NCBI GenBank assembly: GCA_959020415.1
Contig: CAUERX010000013.1
Span: forward strand, 1 to 34,877
Source of the DNA: an uncultured bacterium
GTDB lineage: Bacteria; Bacillota_I; Bacilli_A; RF39; UBA660
Length of the DNA: 34,877 nt
Direction: 5' to 3'
Each line of letters opens with the position of its first letter. The first letter of the stretch is position 1. Both the position numbers and the translations under genes were made by a program. Positions 1-7,286 of the stretch are shown here, one piece after another. The notes below the pieces were generated by a model. It did not search any database and had not been told where the DNA came from. It saw only the letters and a list, made by a program, of their open reading frames with translations.

Positions 1-2
1 TA

Positions 3-608
3 AATAGTACCATGGAGCCATCATATTTCAATATAGAAAGTGGTAGTATTAATGAGAACTATTCCACTAAAGATCGAACTAATAATATAGGTACTGAACA
101 TAATGAGGATTACAATTACTATGAGCCTGTTTATTTTACTGAAAAAGGAAATGGCTTTTCTTATAATGAAAACGGCAAATACACTTTAGTGTCAGCGCTT
201 AATGGAACTTTTGCTGCTTGTATTTATGGCGCAGATACTAGCGATGGAGCTAATGTAAAAGGATATAATAATACAACAACAGATGATGCAATTTGGTTAC
301 CATATATTTCTAGAATTACAAATGGTCAAGCTCAATATTATTTCGAATCACGTTTAAGGGAAAATAGGCTACTAAGAATTGAAGGTGGAAGTTCAAGTCC
401 TGGTTCAAACGTCCTTGCCGAATCTCTAAGTAATGGTGCAGGATATAGCTGGACTATGGAAAGCGCTGGTAATGGTTATTATTATCTAAAAAATACAACA
501 GGATTATGTTTAGATGTATATGGAGCAACTGCTGATAATGGTACAAATATCTGGGCATATACATGTAATAAATCCGATGCTCAAAAGTGGAAATTCAAGG
601 CAGTTTAA
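3..608 (+). CDS. Ricin-type beta-trefoil lectin domain protein, 5' end outside window
   Basis: The frame is open to the window edge and the first ATG (position 12) has no ribosome site. I therefore read this as the C-terminal part of a larger, probably secreted protein. The last ~70 residues show a ricin B repeat: an aromatic YYYLKN strand, a GLCLDVYG strand, an NGTNIW turn, then SDAQKWKF, which carries the QxW signature. A second, weaker trefoil-like repeat (CIYGADTSDGANVKGY ... IWLPY) precedes it. Ricin-type domains bind carbohydrate and often sit at the end of secreted glycosidases, peptidases or adhesins; the catalytic part, if any, is upstream and unseen. A hairpin cluster follows the stop. 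The family call is fairly safe; the ligand and full architecture are unknown. Confidence 0.7.
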   Translation, partial: NSTMEPSYFNIESGSINENYSTKDRTNNIGTEHNEDYNYYEPVYFTEKGNGFSYNENGKYTLVSALNGTFAACIYGADTSDGANVKGYNNTTTDDAIWLPYISRITNGQAQYYFESRLRENRLLRIEGGSSSPGSNVLAESLSNGAGYSWTMESAGNGYYYLKNTTGLCLDVYGATADNGTNIWAYTCNKSDAQKWKFKAV

Positions 609-655
609 CATAAAAAATATCAGTAAAAATTACCGCATAATTATAAATTCCAACG

Positions 656-701
656 AGAATAATCACGAAAGTGATTGTTCTACTGGAGTTTATAAAACTC
701 C
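656..701 (+). other. Two tandem RNA hairpins, one with a GAAA tetraloop
   Basis: An 11-bp stem (656-666 with 671-681, one G-U pair) closes on a GAAA tetraloop. A perfect 7-bp stem (685-691 with 695-701, loop ATA) follows after three bases. Neither has a U-tract directly after it, so they are not plain terminators. Together with the hairpin at 708-762 they make three consecutive stems in about 107 bases. They could be an mRNA 3' structure, a small structured RNA or a relic of a mobile element; I do not recognise a known family. Confidence 0.5.
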
Positions 702-707
702 ATACAA

Positions 708-769
708 CTAACATGGATTTTACTTCTCTTCTCAAACCTACAAAGTAAAATAAACATGTTAGTTTTTAT
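708..769 (+). terminator. Long two-part hairpin with U-tract, likely terminator
   Basis: CTAACATG (708-715) pairs with CATGTTAG (755-762). Inside it ATTTTACTT pairs with AAGTAAAAT, and a run of T follows at 763-767. It ends the lectin-gene transcript and lies just before the promoter of the next gene. Confidence 0.65.
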
Positions 770-798
770 TTGCTATTTTTTATGGAAAAAGTTATAAT
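770..798 (+). promoter_or_regulatory. SigA-type promoter for the DUF975-like gene
   Basis: TTGCTA (770-775) and a perfect TATAAT (793-798) are separated by 17 bases. The start codon is at 820 with GGAGG at 808-812. Confidence 0.7.
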
Positions 799-819
799 TA
801 TAAAAATGGAGGTATATAT

Positions 820-2070
820 ATGAAACTAAAAAAAGACACAACGAGGAAGGCTATTAAAAAATTATCTTTTGAAGAACCTAAAGGAACTTTAGCAAAATCT
901 TTATTATGTGTATTATTAATTGCTTCTTTAGTTAATTTTGGGTTAACTTGTTTATTTAAATCTATAGGATATAGCTTTGAAATTAATTTCTTTAATGATT
1001 TAATTACAGCTTTAAGTATGGTTTTGGTAGCGCCTTTAATGCTTAACTTTTTCAATATGTTTTTAATGAATAGCCGAGATGAATTAATTTCATTTAGTGA
1101 TCTGTTTAAAGGTGGCAATAAGGGTTTAAAGTTTTCATGGTATTATGCACTAGTTAGTGTTGGTTATTTATTAATAACTTCATTATTTGGCTTATTACCG
1201 ATTGCTGGTTTAATTATTAATTTAATAATTTTTGTAGTAGTTACTCCGGTTTTGTTTGTTTTGCCTTATGTATTTTTGGAAAACAAAGAACTTCGTTTAA
1301 AAGAGCTTATTAGTAATTCGTTTAAAGTGGTCAGTAGTAAACGGGTAGAGTTTTATGGCATGATTTTAAGTTTTTCAGGCTGGTTTATTTTAGGGTTATT
1401 TACGTTTGGTATTTTATATTTTTGGCTTATTCCTTATTTATTTATTGCACTTACTTATTTATATTTAGAATTTAAAGAGGAAAAAGAATTTGAACAAGTA
1501 AAAGGAATTAGTAATGGTATGGTCATTTTATTCTTTATTCTAGGAGTTTTCTTATTCTGCATTATTTCATTTGTTAATGTTCCAACAAGCTTTGATTCTT
1601 TTAAAGATACTTTGATGGGTAATAGTCTTACTGAAAAAAGTGGTAGTGGTAATACTTCTTTAAAATATGGTGGGAAAGCGATTACTTTTGATGCACCTTC
1701 TGGTTATAAGGTTATAGCTGAAACGGATGCGTCTAAGACATATAGTAATTCTGATAATTATAATGTTTTGCAGTATTCAATTTATTTATCTAATACAGAA
1801 GATAGTTTGGAGATGGATAAAACAATTGTAAATGAAATGCGGGAATCATCTGATTATAAGAAAATAGAAGACGAAGAGTTTACACTTAAAGTAAATAGTA
1901 AGGAAATAAAGGGTTATCAATATAAGACAACTAAAAAAGATGGTAGTAAATTTTCATCAATCATAGCTTATTATCCTAAGGGTGATTTTGTTGTATCGAT
2001 TAGTTTAACAAATTCTAACAATTCTGATTTAAGTAAAGAGGATATTAAAAAGTTTATTACTATTTATTAA
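820..2070 (+). CDS. DUF975-like polytopic membrane protein with extracytoplasmic C-terminal domain
   Basis: The ATG follows GGAGG with 7-base spacing and a clear promoter. The first ~235 residues form about six hydrophobic segments of the kind seen in DUF975-type membrane proteins of Bacillota, with short charged loops such as LENKELRLKELISNSFKV. A further membrane segment (about 233-253, GMVILFFILGVFLFCIISFV) leads to a soluble C-terminal domain of ~160 residues that begins after a Ser/Gly-rich linker. That domain has an alternating strand pattern (ITFDAPSGYKVI, FTLKVNSKEIKGYQYKTTKK, GDFVVSISL) like PsbP/Mog1-type lipoprotein domains and is predicted to lie outside the cell. No catalytic motif is visible. 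The family assignment of the membrane part is moderate; the function is unknown. Confidence 0.6.
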   Translation: MKLKKDTTRKAIKKLSFEEPKGTLAKSLLCVLLIASLVNFGLTCLFKSIGYSFEINFFNDLITALSMVLVAPLMLNFFNMFLMNSRDELISFSDLFKGGNKGLKFSWYYALVSVGYLLITSLFGLLPIAGLIINLIIFVVVTPVLFVLPYVFLENKELRLKELISNSFKVVSSKRVEFYGMILSFSGWFILGLFTFGILYFWLIPYLFIALTYLYLEFKEEKEFEQVKGISNGMVILFFILGVFLFCIISFVNVPTSFDSFKDTLMGNSLTEKSGSGNTSLKYGGKAITFDAPSGYKVIAETDASKTYSNSDNYNVLQYSIYLSNTEDSLEMDKTIVNEMRESSDYKKIEDEEFTLKVNSKEIKGYQYKTTKKDGSKFSSIIAYYPKGDFVVSISLTNSNNSDLSKEDIKKFITIY

Positions 2071-2119
2071 TGCTTGATTTAATTTGGTTATTAATTTATA
2101 ATTAAAATAGGTGAATAAT

Positions 2120-2488
2120 ATGGAAAAAGGATTTACTTTGGTTGAGTTATTAGGTGTAATTGTAATTTTAGGGATTATTGGAATGATTGCTACGCCAATT
2201 GTTAGTAATGTAATAAATAAGAGTATGGATAATGCGAATAATGCACAAATTGATACAATTAAAAGAGCAGCTAAAACATGGGCGAATGCGAATGTTTATT
2301 TACTTCCTGATTGTGGTAGCGATACTTGCGCGGAAACTAAGGCAGTGACGGTAAAAGATCTTAAGGAAGGCGGGTATTTGGATGATAAAGATATTACCAA
2401 TCCTAAAGATGATACTAATTATGAAGACGCAAAAGTAATAATAAAAAAAGAAAATGGTAAATATACTTATACTTTTCAAGAGAAATAA
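2120..2488 (+). CDS. Type IV pilin-like prepilin (class III signal peptide)
   Basis: I start at ATG 2120, with AGGTG at 2109-2113 serving as ribosome site; the GTG at 2111 lies inside that site. The protein begins MEKGFTLVELLGVIVILGII, the textbook prepilin peptidase site (cleavage after Gly, methylated Phe, Glu at position 5 of the mature protein) followed by the hydrophobic assembly helix. The ~95-residue head has two cysteines in LPDCGSDTCAE that could form a disulfide. Mature pilin-like proteins are processed by PilD/ComC-type peptidases and assemble into pili or competence/secretion pseudopili. No assembly ATPase, platform protein or peptidase is adjacent, so it must use machinery encoded elsewhere. 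It ends in its own terminator. Confidence 0.8.
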   Translation: MEKGFTLVELLGVIVILGIIGMIATPIVSNVINKSMDNANNAQIDTIKRAAKTWANANVYLLPDCGSDTCAETKAVTVKDLKEGGYLDDKDITNPKDDTNYEDAKVIIKKENGKYTYTFQEK

Positions 2489-2520
2489 GGTTTGACTCGT
2501 GGACAGCAAACCTTTTTTTT
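2487..2520 (+). terminator. Rho-independent terminator overlapping the prepilin stop
   Basis: AAGGTTTG (2487-2494) pairs with CAAACCTT (2507-2514) and is followed by T2513-2520. The stem starts inside the TAA stop codon. Confidence 0.85.
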
Positions 2521-2544
2521 GGTAAAATTAAAGGAGGTGATATT

Positions 2545-3273
2545 ATGCTTTATAGTTCAATCGAAAACAGTAAAATAAAAGAGTTAAAAAAGCTTTCTTT
2601 AAAAAAATATCGTGATAAAACTAAAATGTTTTTAGTTGAAGGCGAGCATTTGATTATCGAGGCATATAAGGCAGGATATTTAGAGGAATTACTTTTAGAA
2701 GAAGGTTATGAATATAATTTAGATACTAAAATTAATTATGTTTCTAAAAATGTGATGCAACATCTTTCATCATTGGATACGCCTTCTAAAATGATGGGCA
2801 TATGCATAAAGAAGGATGGAGAAGTTAACGGTAAAAGGATTTTAATGTTAGATGATATTCAGGATCCAGGAAATTTAGGAACGATTATTCGAAGTTCGGC
2901 AGCTTTTGGCGCAGATACAATTATTTTAAGTGAAAAATGCGTAGATATTTACAGTCCTAAAGTTATTAGAGCTAGTCAAGGGATGATTTTTAAGGTAAAT
3001 ATTGTAATTTCTAATTTAGAAAAAATGACTTTAGAACTTAAAAACTTGGGATTTAAAGTTATGGGTACGAAAGTAACTGGCGGGAGTGAATTAAAAAGGC
3101 TTGAAAAACCAGAAAAGTTTGTTATAATAATGGGCAACGAGGGAAATGGCGTTAAAAAGGAACTATTAGATTTATGTGATGAATATATTTATATTAAGAT
3201 GAATGAAACTTGTGAGAGTTTAAATGTGGCGATTGCAACAAGCATTATTTTATATGAACTAGGTGGTGATTAA
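2545..3273 (+). CDS. TrmH/SpoU-family RNA 2'-O-ribose methyltransferase
   Basis: The protein has 242 residues, preceded by GGAGGTGAT. The N-terminal ~95 residues form a substrate-binding (L30-like) domain starting with an RNA-binding basic stretch (SKIKELKKLSLKKYRDK). The C-terminal SPOUT knot carries all three SpoU motifs: motif 1 DPGNLGTIIRSSAAFGA, motif 2 IIMGNEGNGV, and motif 3 ESLNVAIATSIILYE. Such enzymes transfer a methyl group from S-adenosylmethionine to the 2'-OH of rRNA or tRNA nucleotides in the cytoplasm. The length and N-terminal domain point to an rRNA-type enzyme (RlmB/YsgA/YacO group), but the target nucleotide cannot be told from sequence. It directly abuts rimM, forming an RNA-maturation operon. 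Confidence 0.88.
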   Translation: MLYSSIENSKIKELKKLSLKKYRDKTKMFLVEGEHLIIEAYKAGYLEELLLEEGYEYNLDTKINYVSKNVMQHLSSLDTPSKMMGICIKKDGEVNGKRILMLDDIQDPGNLGTIIRSSAAFGADTIILSEKCVDIYSPKVIRASQGMIFKVNIVISNLEKMTLELKNLGFKVMGTKVTGGSELKRLEKPEKFVIIMGNEGNGVKKELLDLCDEYIYIKMNETCESLNVAIATSIILYELGGD

Positions 3274-3750
3274 ATGTTTTATATTGGTAAAGTTGTAAAT
3301 ACTCATGGTATTAAAGGTGAAATTAGAATTATTTCAGAGTTTAAATATAAAGATTTAGTTTTCCAAAAAGGTAATCATTTATATATTGCGGATGATGACT
3401 TAGTGATTAGTAGTTATAGGGTTCATAAAAATTATGATATGGTAACGTTTGAAGGTATCAATGGTATTGATGAAGTTTTAAAATATAAAGGTAAAAATGT
3501 ATATATAGATAGAAATGATTATATTTTTCCAGATTTATTAAATGAAGATTTAATTGGGCTTGAGGTTTATGGTGATGGTAAATTAGTCGGTGTTTTGTCA
3601 GAAATAATAAAAAATGTAAATCAAGAACTGCTAGTGGTTCAAAATGAAGAAAAAGAATATTTAATACCTTACGTTCCGGCTTTTATAAAAGATATAAGCA
3701 AGGAAAAAATTGAAATTAATGTAATCGAGGGTTTGTTAAATGAAGATTGA
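3274..3750 (+). CDS. rimM: Ribosome maturation factor RimM
   Basis: The start codon immediately follows the methyltransferase stop, with AGGTGGTGAT at 3261-3270 as ribosome site. The N-terminal domain begins FYIGKVVNTHGIKGEIRI, the RimM signature. The C-terminal PRC-barrel half holds DLIGLEVYGDGKLVGVLSEI and YLIPYVPAFIKDI, the conserved (L/Y)IPxVxxFIxxI block. RimM binds ribosomal protein S19 and helps mature the head of the 30S subunit. Its 158 residues are within the usual range. Its TGA stop lies inside trmD, so the two are translationally coupled, as in most bacteria. Confidence 0.95.
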   Translation: MFYIGKVVNTHGIKGEIRIISEFKYKDLVFQKGNHLYIADDDLVISSYRVHKNYDMVTFEGINGIDEVLKYKGKNVYIDRNDYIFPDLLNEDLIGLEVYGDGKLVGVLSEIIKNVNQELLVVQNEEKEYLIPYVPAFIKDISKEKIEINVIEGLLNED

Positions 3751-4408
3751 TATATTAACAATATTTCCAGGAATGTTTGAGGGATTTCTCCATGAATCAA
3801 TAATTAAACGGGCAATAGAAAAAGGGTTAGTTCAAATAGAAACGCATGATATTAGAGCTTATAGTAAGGATCCGCACCGAAGGGTTGATGATTATGGTTT
3901 TGGTGGGGGTAAGGGCATGGTGCTTATGCCACAACCAATATTTGACGCAGTAGAGGATCTAAAGAAAGATAGTTCTAAAGTGATTTTAATGACTCCCCAG
4001 GGTAAACCTTATAAACAGTCTATAGCTTATGATTTATCTGAGGAAAAGCATCTTATTTTAATTTGCGGGCATTATGAAGGCTTTGATGAACGTATTAGAA
4101 GTTTAGCTGATTTAGAGATAAGTATTGGTGATTATGTTTTAACAGGTGGCGAATTAGCTAGTATGGTGATTACTGATAGTGTAGTTCGTTTGATTGATGG
4201 AGTAATTGAAAAAGAGTCCCATCTTCAAGATTCTTTTAATAACAATTTACTAGATTATCCAGTTTATACAAGGCCAGAAGATTTTAGAGGTATGAAGGTT
4301 CCAGAAGTATTATTATCAGGCCATCATGCTAATATTAAAAAGTTTAGAGAAGAAGAAAGTTTAAAAAGAACACGCGATAGAAGACCAGATTTATTAGAAA
4401 AGAGATGA
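3740..4408 (+). CDS. trmD: tRNA (guanine37-N1)-methyltransferase TrmD
   Basis: The gene overlaps rimM by 11 bases. The 222-residue SPOUT enzyme shows MKIDILTIFPGMF at the N-terminus, DDYGFGGGKGMVL, the ICGHYEGFDERI segment, and the trefoil-knot cofactor loop SIGDYVLTGGELA. The family C-terminus VLLSGHHANIKKFR is followed by the KRTRDRRPDLL block. TrmD methylates G37 of tRNAs that read CNN codons and so prevents +1 frameshifting; it is generally essential. The protein is full length with no missing residues noticed. Confidence 0.97.
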   Translation: MKIDILTIFPGMFEGFLHESIIKRAIEKGLVQIETHDIRAYSKDPHRRVDDYGFGGGKGMVLMPQPIFDAVEDLKKDSSKVILMTPQGKPYKQSIAYDLSEEKHLILICGHYEGFDERIRSLADLEISIGDYVLTGGELASMVITDSVVRLIDGVIEKESHLQDSFNNNLLDYPVYTRPEDFRGMKVPEVLLSGHHANIKKFREEESLKRTRDRRPDLLEKR

Positions 4409-4412
4409 TTTT

Positions 4413-4856
4413 ATGAGCAAGTATTATATTTGCGATAAAGAAAACAACGAAATAGTTTATGGATATCTCAATTATAATAAAGTTGATGGTTTTAGGGTAA
4501 AGCCGCGTAATAATGTTGAATATGATGGGGTAGAGGTAAGTAGTTTAATATTAGTTGAACCGTCATTAATAGAAAATGTTTTAAAAAGAAAAACGAGGAT
4601 TAAACTTAATGCTTATTTAAATTTTTTAATTAGTATTTTAGATTCTGAAGATGACGATTCGGGTGACTTAAGTTTAGTGCTTGATGATACTAGAAGGTAT
4701 AAAGCACTTATTATGAATAAGTATTCTAAATTTTTAAATCCAGCATACATTAAAGAATTATTGTATAGAGTAAAATTCGTCGAAGAAGAATTGAAAGCTA
4801 GAATTTATGAAAATAATAAGACTATGAAAAATAGTCGTGGAAGAGGCGGAAAGTAG
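4413..4856 (+). CDS. Uncharacterised protein between trmD and rplS
   Basis: This 147-residue protein starts four bases after trmD and is co-transcribed with it. I do not recognise a family. Residues 1-50 look like short strands (YYICDKENNEIVYGYL, GFRVKPRNNVEYDGVEVS). Residues 55-145 look helical and charged, with an acidic patch (DSEDDDSGD) and a very basic Gly/Arg tail (MKNSRGRGGK). A basic tail and its place in an rRNA/tRNA-modification operon make RNA or ribosome binding plausible, but that is inference from context only. The last codons overlap a terminator stem. Confidence 0.7.
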   Translation: MSKYYICDKENNEIVYGYLNYNKVDGFRVKPRNNVEYDGVEVSSLILVEPSLIENVLKRKTRIKLNAYLNFLISILDSEDDDSGDLSLVLDDTRRYKALIMNKYSKFLNPAYIKELLYRVKFVEEELKARIYENNKTMKNSRGRGGK

Positions 4857-4867
4857 CTTCTTTTTTA
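4841..4867 (+). terminator. Terminator overlapping the end of the trmD operon
   Basis: AAGAGGC (4841-4847) pairs with GCTTCTT (4856-4862, one G-U) and is followed by TTTTTA. It separates the trmD operon from rplS, which has its own promoter. Confidence 0.6.
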
Positions 4868-4956
4868 TTTAATCTATCTATTGAAATAATATTGTGATAA
4901 TTATGTTTTAATAAAAACAGTTGTTTAAATAAAATAGAAGAAATTTTTTTATTCCC

Positions 4957-4985
4957 TTGCATATTCTTGTAATATATGGTAAAAT
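4957..4985 (+). promoter_or_regulatory. Promoter of rplS with extended -10
   Basis: TTGCAT (4957-4962), 17-base spacer, TAAAAT (4980-4985), with TG at 4977-4978 giving an extended -10. It starts transcription upstream of the leader at 4992-5050. Confidence 0.7.
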
Positions 4986-4991
4986 TTTTTA

Positions 4992-5050
4992 TGTCGTGAT
5001 CCGCTAGAAGTTATTATTTGTTTATCTATGATCGCAGAATAAGACAAAGG
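4992..5050 (+). promoter_or_regulatory. Candidate L19 (rplS) autoregulatory leader
   Basis: About 60 transcribed but untranslated bases precede rplS. GTGATC (4996-5001) can pair with GATCGC (5030-5035, one G-U), bringing a loop close to the ribosome site AAAGGAG (5046-5052). Bacillota often carry an RNA structure here to which L19 binds to repress its own translation. The location fits; the match to the known leader fold was not tested. Confidence 0.45.
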
Positions 5051-5060
5051 AGAGTGACCT

Positions 5061-5399
5061 ATGAATTTAGTTGACCAAATTACAAAGAGTCAAATCAGAA
5101 CTGATTTACCTGAATTTCGCGTTGGTGATACTGTTAAAGTAAACGTAAGAATTATTGAAGGTAAACGTGAAAGAATTCAAGCTTTTGAAGGTATCGTAAT
5201 GGCTATCCAAGGTGGTGGCGTTAGTAAAACTTTCACTGTTAGAAAAATTTCTGGTGGTGTTGGTGTTGAAAGAATTTTCCCTTTTAACTCGCCTAAAGTT
5301 GACAGCGTAGTAGTTGTTAGAAAAGGTAAAGTTAGAAGAGCTAAATTAAATTATTTACGTAGCTTAAAAGGCCAAGCAAAAATTAAAGAAAGAAAATAA
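5061..5399 (+). CDS. rplS: 50S ribosomal protein L19
   Basis: The 112-residue protein is full length. It shows the L19 landmarks: PEFRVGDTVKVNVRIIEG, KRERIQAFEGIV, the GGGVSKTFTVRKISGGVGVERIFP block and the RRAKLNYLR C-terminal helix. L19 sits at the 30S-50S interface near bridge B8. The gene has its own promoter and leader and is separated from lepB by a hairpin with a T-run. Its codon choice (GGT, GTT, AAA, GAA) is that of a highly expressed gene in an AT-rich genome. Confidence 0.97.
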   Translation: MNLVDQITKSQIRTDLPEFRVGDTVKVNVRIIEGKRERIQAFEGIVMAIQGGGVSKTFTVRKISGGVGVERIFPFNSPKVDSVVVVRKGKVRRAKLNYLRSLKGQAKIKERK

Positions 5400-5418
5400 G
5401 GCTTATGCCTTATTTTTG
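5395..5418 (+). terminator. Terminator/attenuator between rplS and lepB
   Basis: AATAAGGC (5395-5402), loop TTAT, GCCTTATT (5407-5414), then TTT. The stem includes the rplS stop codon, so lepB would be expressed at a lower level by read-through or from an unseen promoter. Confidence 0.7.
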
Positions 5419-5433
5419 CTAGGAGATAAGAAT

Positions 5434-5961
5434 ATGGAAGAGACTAAAAAAGCGGAAAAGAAAAATATTTTTAAGGAGTTATTACCATACATTATAATTA
5501 TTTTAGTAGTGGTTTTAATTAGAACATTTATTGTAACTCCAGTTCAAGTTGAAGGGACTTCAATGGTCCCAACGCTTAAGGACAATGAAATTTTAATTTT
5601 GAAAAAATATGATCACTCTTTTGAAAGATTTGATGTTGTTGTTTTTAAATACAATAATGATAAACTTATAAAAAGGGTAATCGGACTTCCAGGTGACACG
5701 GTTGAATATAAAGATAATAAACTTTATATTAATGGTGAATATGTTAAGGAAGATTTTTCTAGAAATTCTGATACTGCTGATTTTAAATTAGAGGATATTG
5801 GGTTAGATAAAGTTCCAGAAGATTGTTATTTTGTAATGGGAGATAATCGTAATAATTCAACGGATAGTAGAATTATTGGGGTAGTTAATAAAGATACAAT
5901 CCAAGGAGCCACTAATTTTAGTATTTTTCCATTTGACACATTTGGCAAAATAAATAAGTAG
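5434..5961 (+). CDS. lepB: Signal peptidase I
   Basis: I start at ATG 5434, with AGGAGAT at 5421-5427 as ribosome site. After a charged cytoplasmic head one membrane helix (about residues 21-38) is followed by the extracytoplasmic S26 peptidase domain. The catalytic Ser is in VEGTSMVPTL and the general-base Lys in KLIKRVIGLPGD. The later boxes GDNRNNSTDSRIIGVV and IFPF are also present. The enzyme removes signal peptides from Sec-exported proteins; in this window that would include the thioester adhesin. Position after rplS is common in Bacillota. The 175-residue length is typical. A strong terminator overlaps the stop. Confidence 0.95.
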   Translation: MEETKKAEKKNIFKELLPYIIIILVVVLIRTFIVTPVQVEGTSMVPTLKDNEILILKKYDHSFERFDVVVFKYNNDKLIKRVIGLPGDTVEYKDNKLYINGEYVKEDFSRNSDTADFKLEDIGLDKVPEDCYFVMGDNRNNSTDSRIIGVVNKDTIQGATNFSIFPFDTFGKINK

Positions 5962-5979
5962 CTACTTTAGCTACTTTTT
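5956..5979 (+). terminator. Terminator after lepB
   Basis: AAGTAGCTA (5956-5964), loop CTT, TAGCTACTT (5968-5976), then TTT. A perfect 9-bp stem that begins in the last sense codon of lepB. Confidence 0.85.
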
Positions 5980-6125
5980 GTTATAATTAAAAGAGATGAG
6001 TTGTTATAATAAAATGGAATTTTGTTGCTCTTTTAACAAAAAGACTTTAAATATTGATAAACATATTTTTATAAAGAACAGTGTGTTATTTTTTGATTAA
6101 AATAATTTAAATAAAGGGGTGCATT

Positions 6126-6685
6126 ATGAAACTATCGGAAGTAAATATAAATGATTTAGATGAAAAATTAATAAAGAAAATTTTCTTTAATGTAAAAAAA
6201 GAAGAATATAATTATGCAGATTATGTAATCATATATGGATGCTCTGTAAAACAATTATTGGATGAACGTTTGAATTACGCGATCAATGTTTTAAGTAATA
6301 TTAAGTTTGATAAAGTTCTAGTAACTGGTGGTATAGGTAAACAAGGTTATTGCTTCAGTACTTAGTGACCAAGCAGAATATATGAAAAAATTTTGCCATA
6401 GAAATTCAATAGATGATAGTAAAATAATTACTGAGGATGAGTAAAAAAACAACTGAAGAAAATAACATTAATATTATGAATATGTTAAATTTAGAATTAG
6501 TTGATTGACTAATTAATATTGTATTAGTAATTCATGAGTATCATTTAGAACGTATAATTTTACATTGGACTAAAGTTTTAAAAAACGATAATATTCATTT
6601 TTATTACGATTATGTTGAAAATACCGTTTTATCTTATGATAGAATAATATGTGATTTAAAATTGATGGATTCAATGAAAAGGTAA
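6126..6685 (+). pseudogene. Decayed YdcF/SanA/ElyC-family (DUF218) gene
   Basis: The first 75 codons read normally (DYVIIYGCSVKQLLDERLNY, then FDKVLVTGGIGKQG) and fit the N-terminal half of DUF218 proteins, where a polyol-like 'ivvlG' strand, an R-containing helix and a (V/L)TGG loop occur. The frame breaks near 6345-6365. Family-like sequence continues in other frames: ASVLSDQAEYMKKF, then KKTTEENNINIMNMLN (the TxEN block), and finally LINIVLVIHEYHLERI (the yH..Ra block), with in-frame stops at about 6439 and 6505 as well. At least three disruptions make this a pseudogene. DUF218 proteins act in envelope or polysaccharide metabolism. Decay here fits the edge of an inserted element. Confidence 0.75.
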
Positions 6686-6839
6686 ATGGCTAAAATAAAA
6701 AGATTTATAAATGAATAAAAGTATACAGTATAACTATATAGTGATTTTGGTATTATTTTTTTGAGTAAATGAATTAACTGGGGGGTAAGATAGACATCAA
6801 TATAGATAAGGTAGATAAAATACGATAAATAGGATTTTA

Positions 6840-7286
6840 ATGGAATTATACGATGACTATGAAGAAGGTAACATAGAAAGTCTAATTGAGTTTACAGACA
6901 AAACATTTCCAAACAATGGAACAGATCAACTTTTTGTTGGATGCACGTTGATATTATTTTCTAGAGCGAGAGGGTATAAATCTAGATATGATATGTCAAG
7001 GGAAAATTTATATTCGATAGTTTCAGCAGCAAAAGAAAAAGTAAGCTCATCGAATTTATTGGCTTTTTATGTAGAGAGAATAAATACTAAAAAAGGAATT
7101 ATTAAATATTTAAAAGATGTAGTTAATGATAAAAATATTGATAAATATGTAGATTTAATCATGGATTATTTAGATCAATTTAAGCCAAATTTTGTATCAA
7201 TAATAAAGCAGCATAGAAGCGTCTTAGAATATATTGAAAATAAAAACGAGCATGTTAATCAAGGAGGAAATAACGATGGACAATAA
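6840..7286 (+). CDS. Unknown 148-residue helical protein at the element's left side
   Basis: I do not recognise a family. The start is modestly supported by AGGA at 6832-6835; an in-frame stop lies at 6831. The protein looks all-helical and charged, with a hydrophobic stretch QLFVGCTLILFS (about 30-41) and a GIIKYLKDVVNDKNIDKYVD segment. It ends in a polar Asn/Gly tail whose codons hold a perfect ribosome site (AAGGAGG, 7261-7267) for a tiny downstream reading frame, overlapping it by 11 bases. It follows the YdcF relic and precedes the repeat-rich segment, so it may be the first gene of the element or a chromosomal remnant. Confidence 0.55.
   Translation: MELYDDYEEGNIESLIEFTDKTFPNNGTDQLFVGCTLILFSRARGYKSRYDMSRENLYSIVSAAKEKVSSSNLLAFYVERINTKKGIIKYLKDVVNDKNIDKYVDLIMDYLDQFKPNFVSIIKQHRSVLEYIENKNEHVNQGGNNDGQ

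Noticed and set aside
656..681. Group II intron domain V
   Set aside because: The stem has a GAAA loop, but no catalytic AGC triad, no two-base bulge, and no intron-encoded reverse transcriptase nearby.
514..711. 65-residue frame overlapping the end of the lectin gene
   Set aside because: No ribosome site, overlaps the lectin in another frame, and its end is made of hairpin sequence; a shadow frame.
6126..6685. Reading TGA as Trp (mycoplasma code) to rescue the YdcF relic
   Set aside because: TGA ends rimM and trmD normally, Trp uses TGG everywhere, and the relic also has frameshifts and a TAG/TAA stop.
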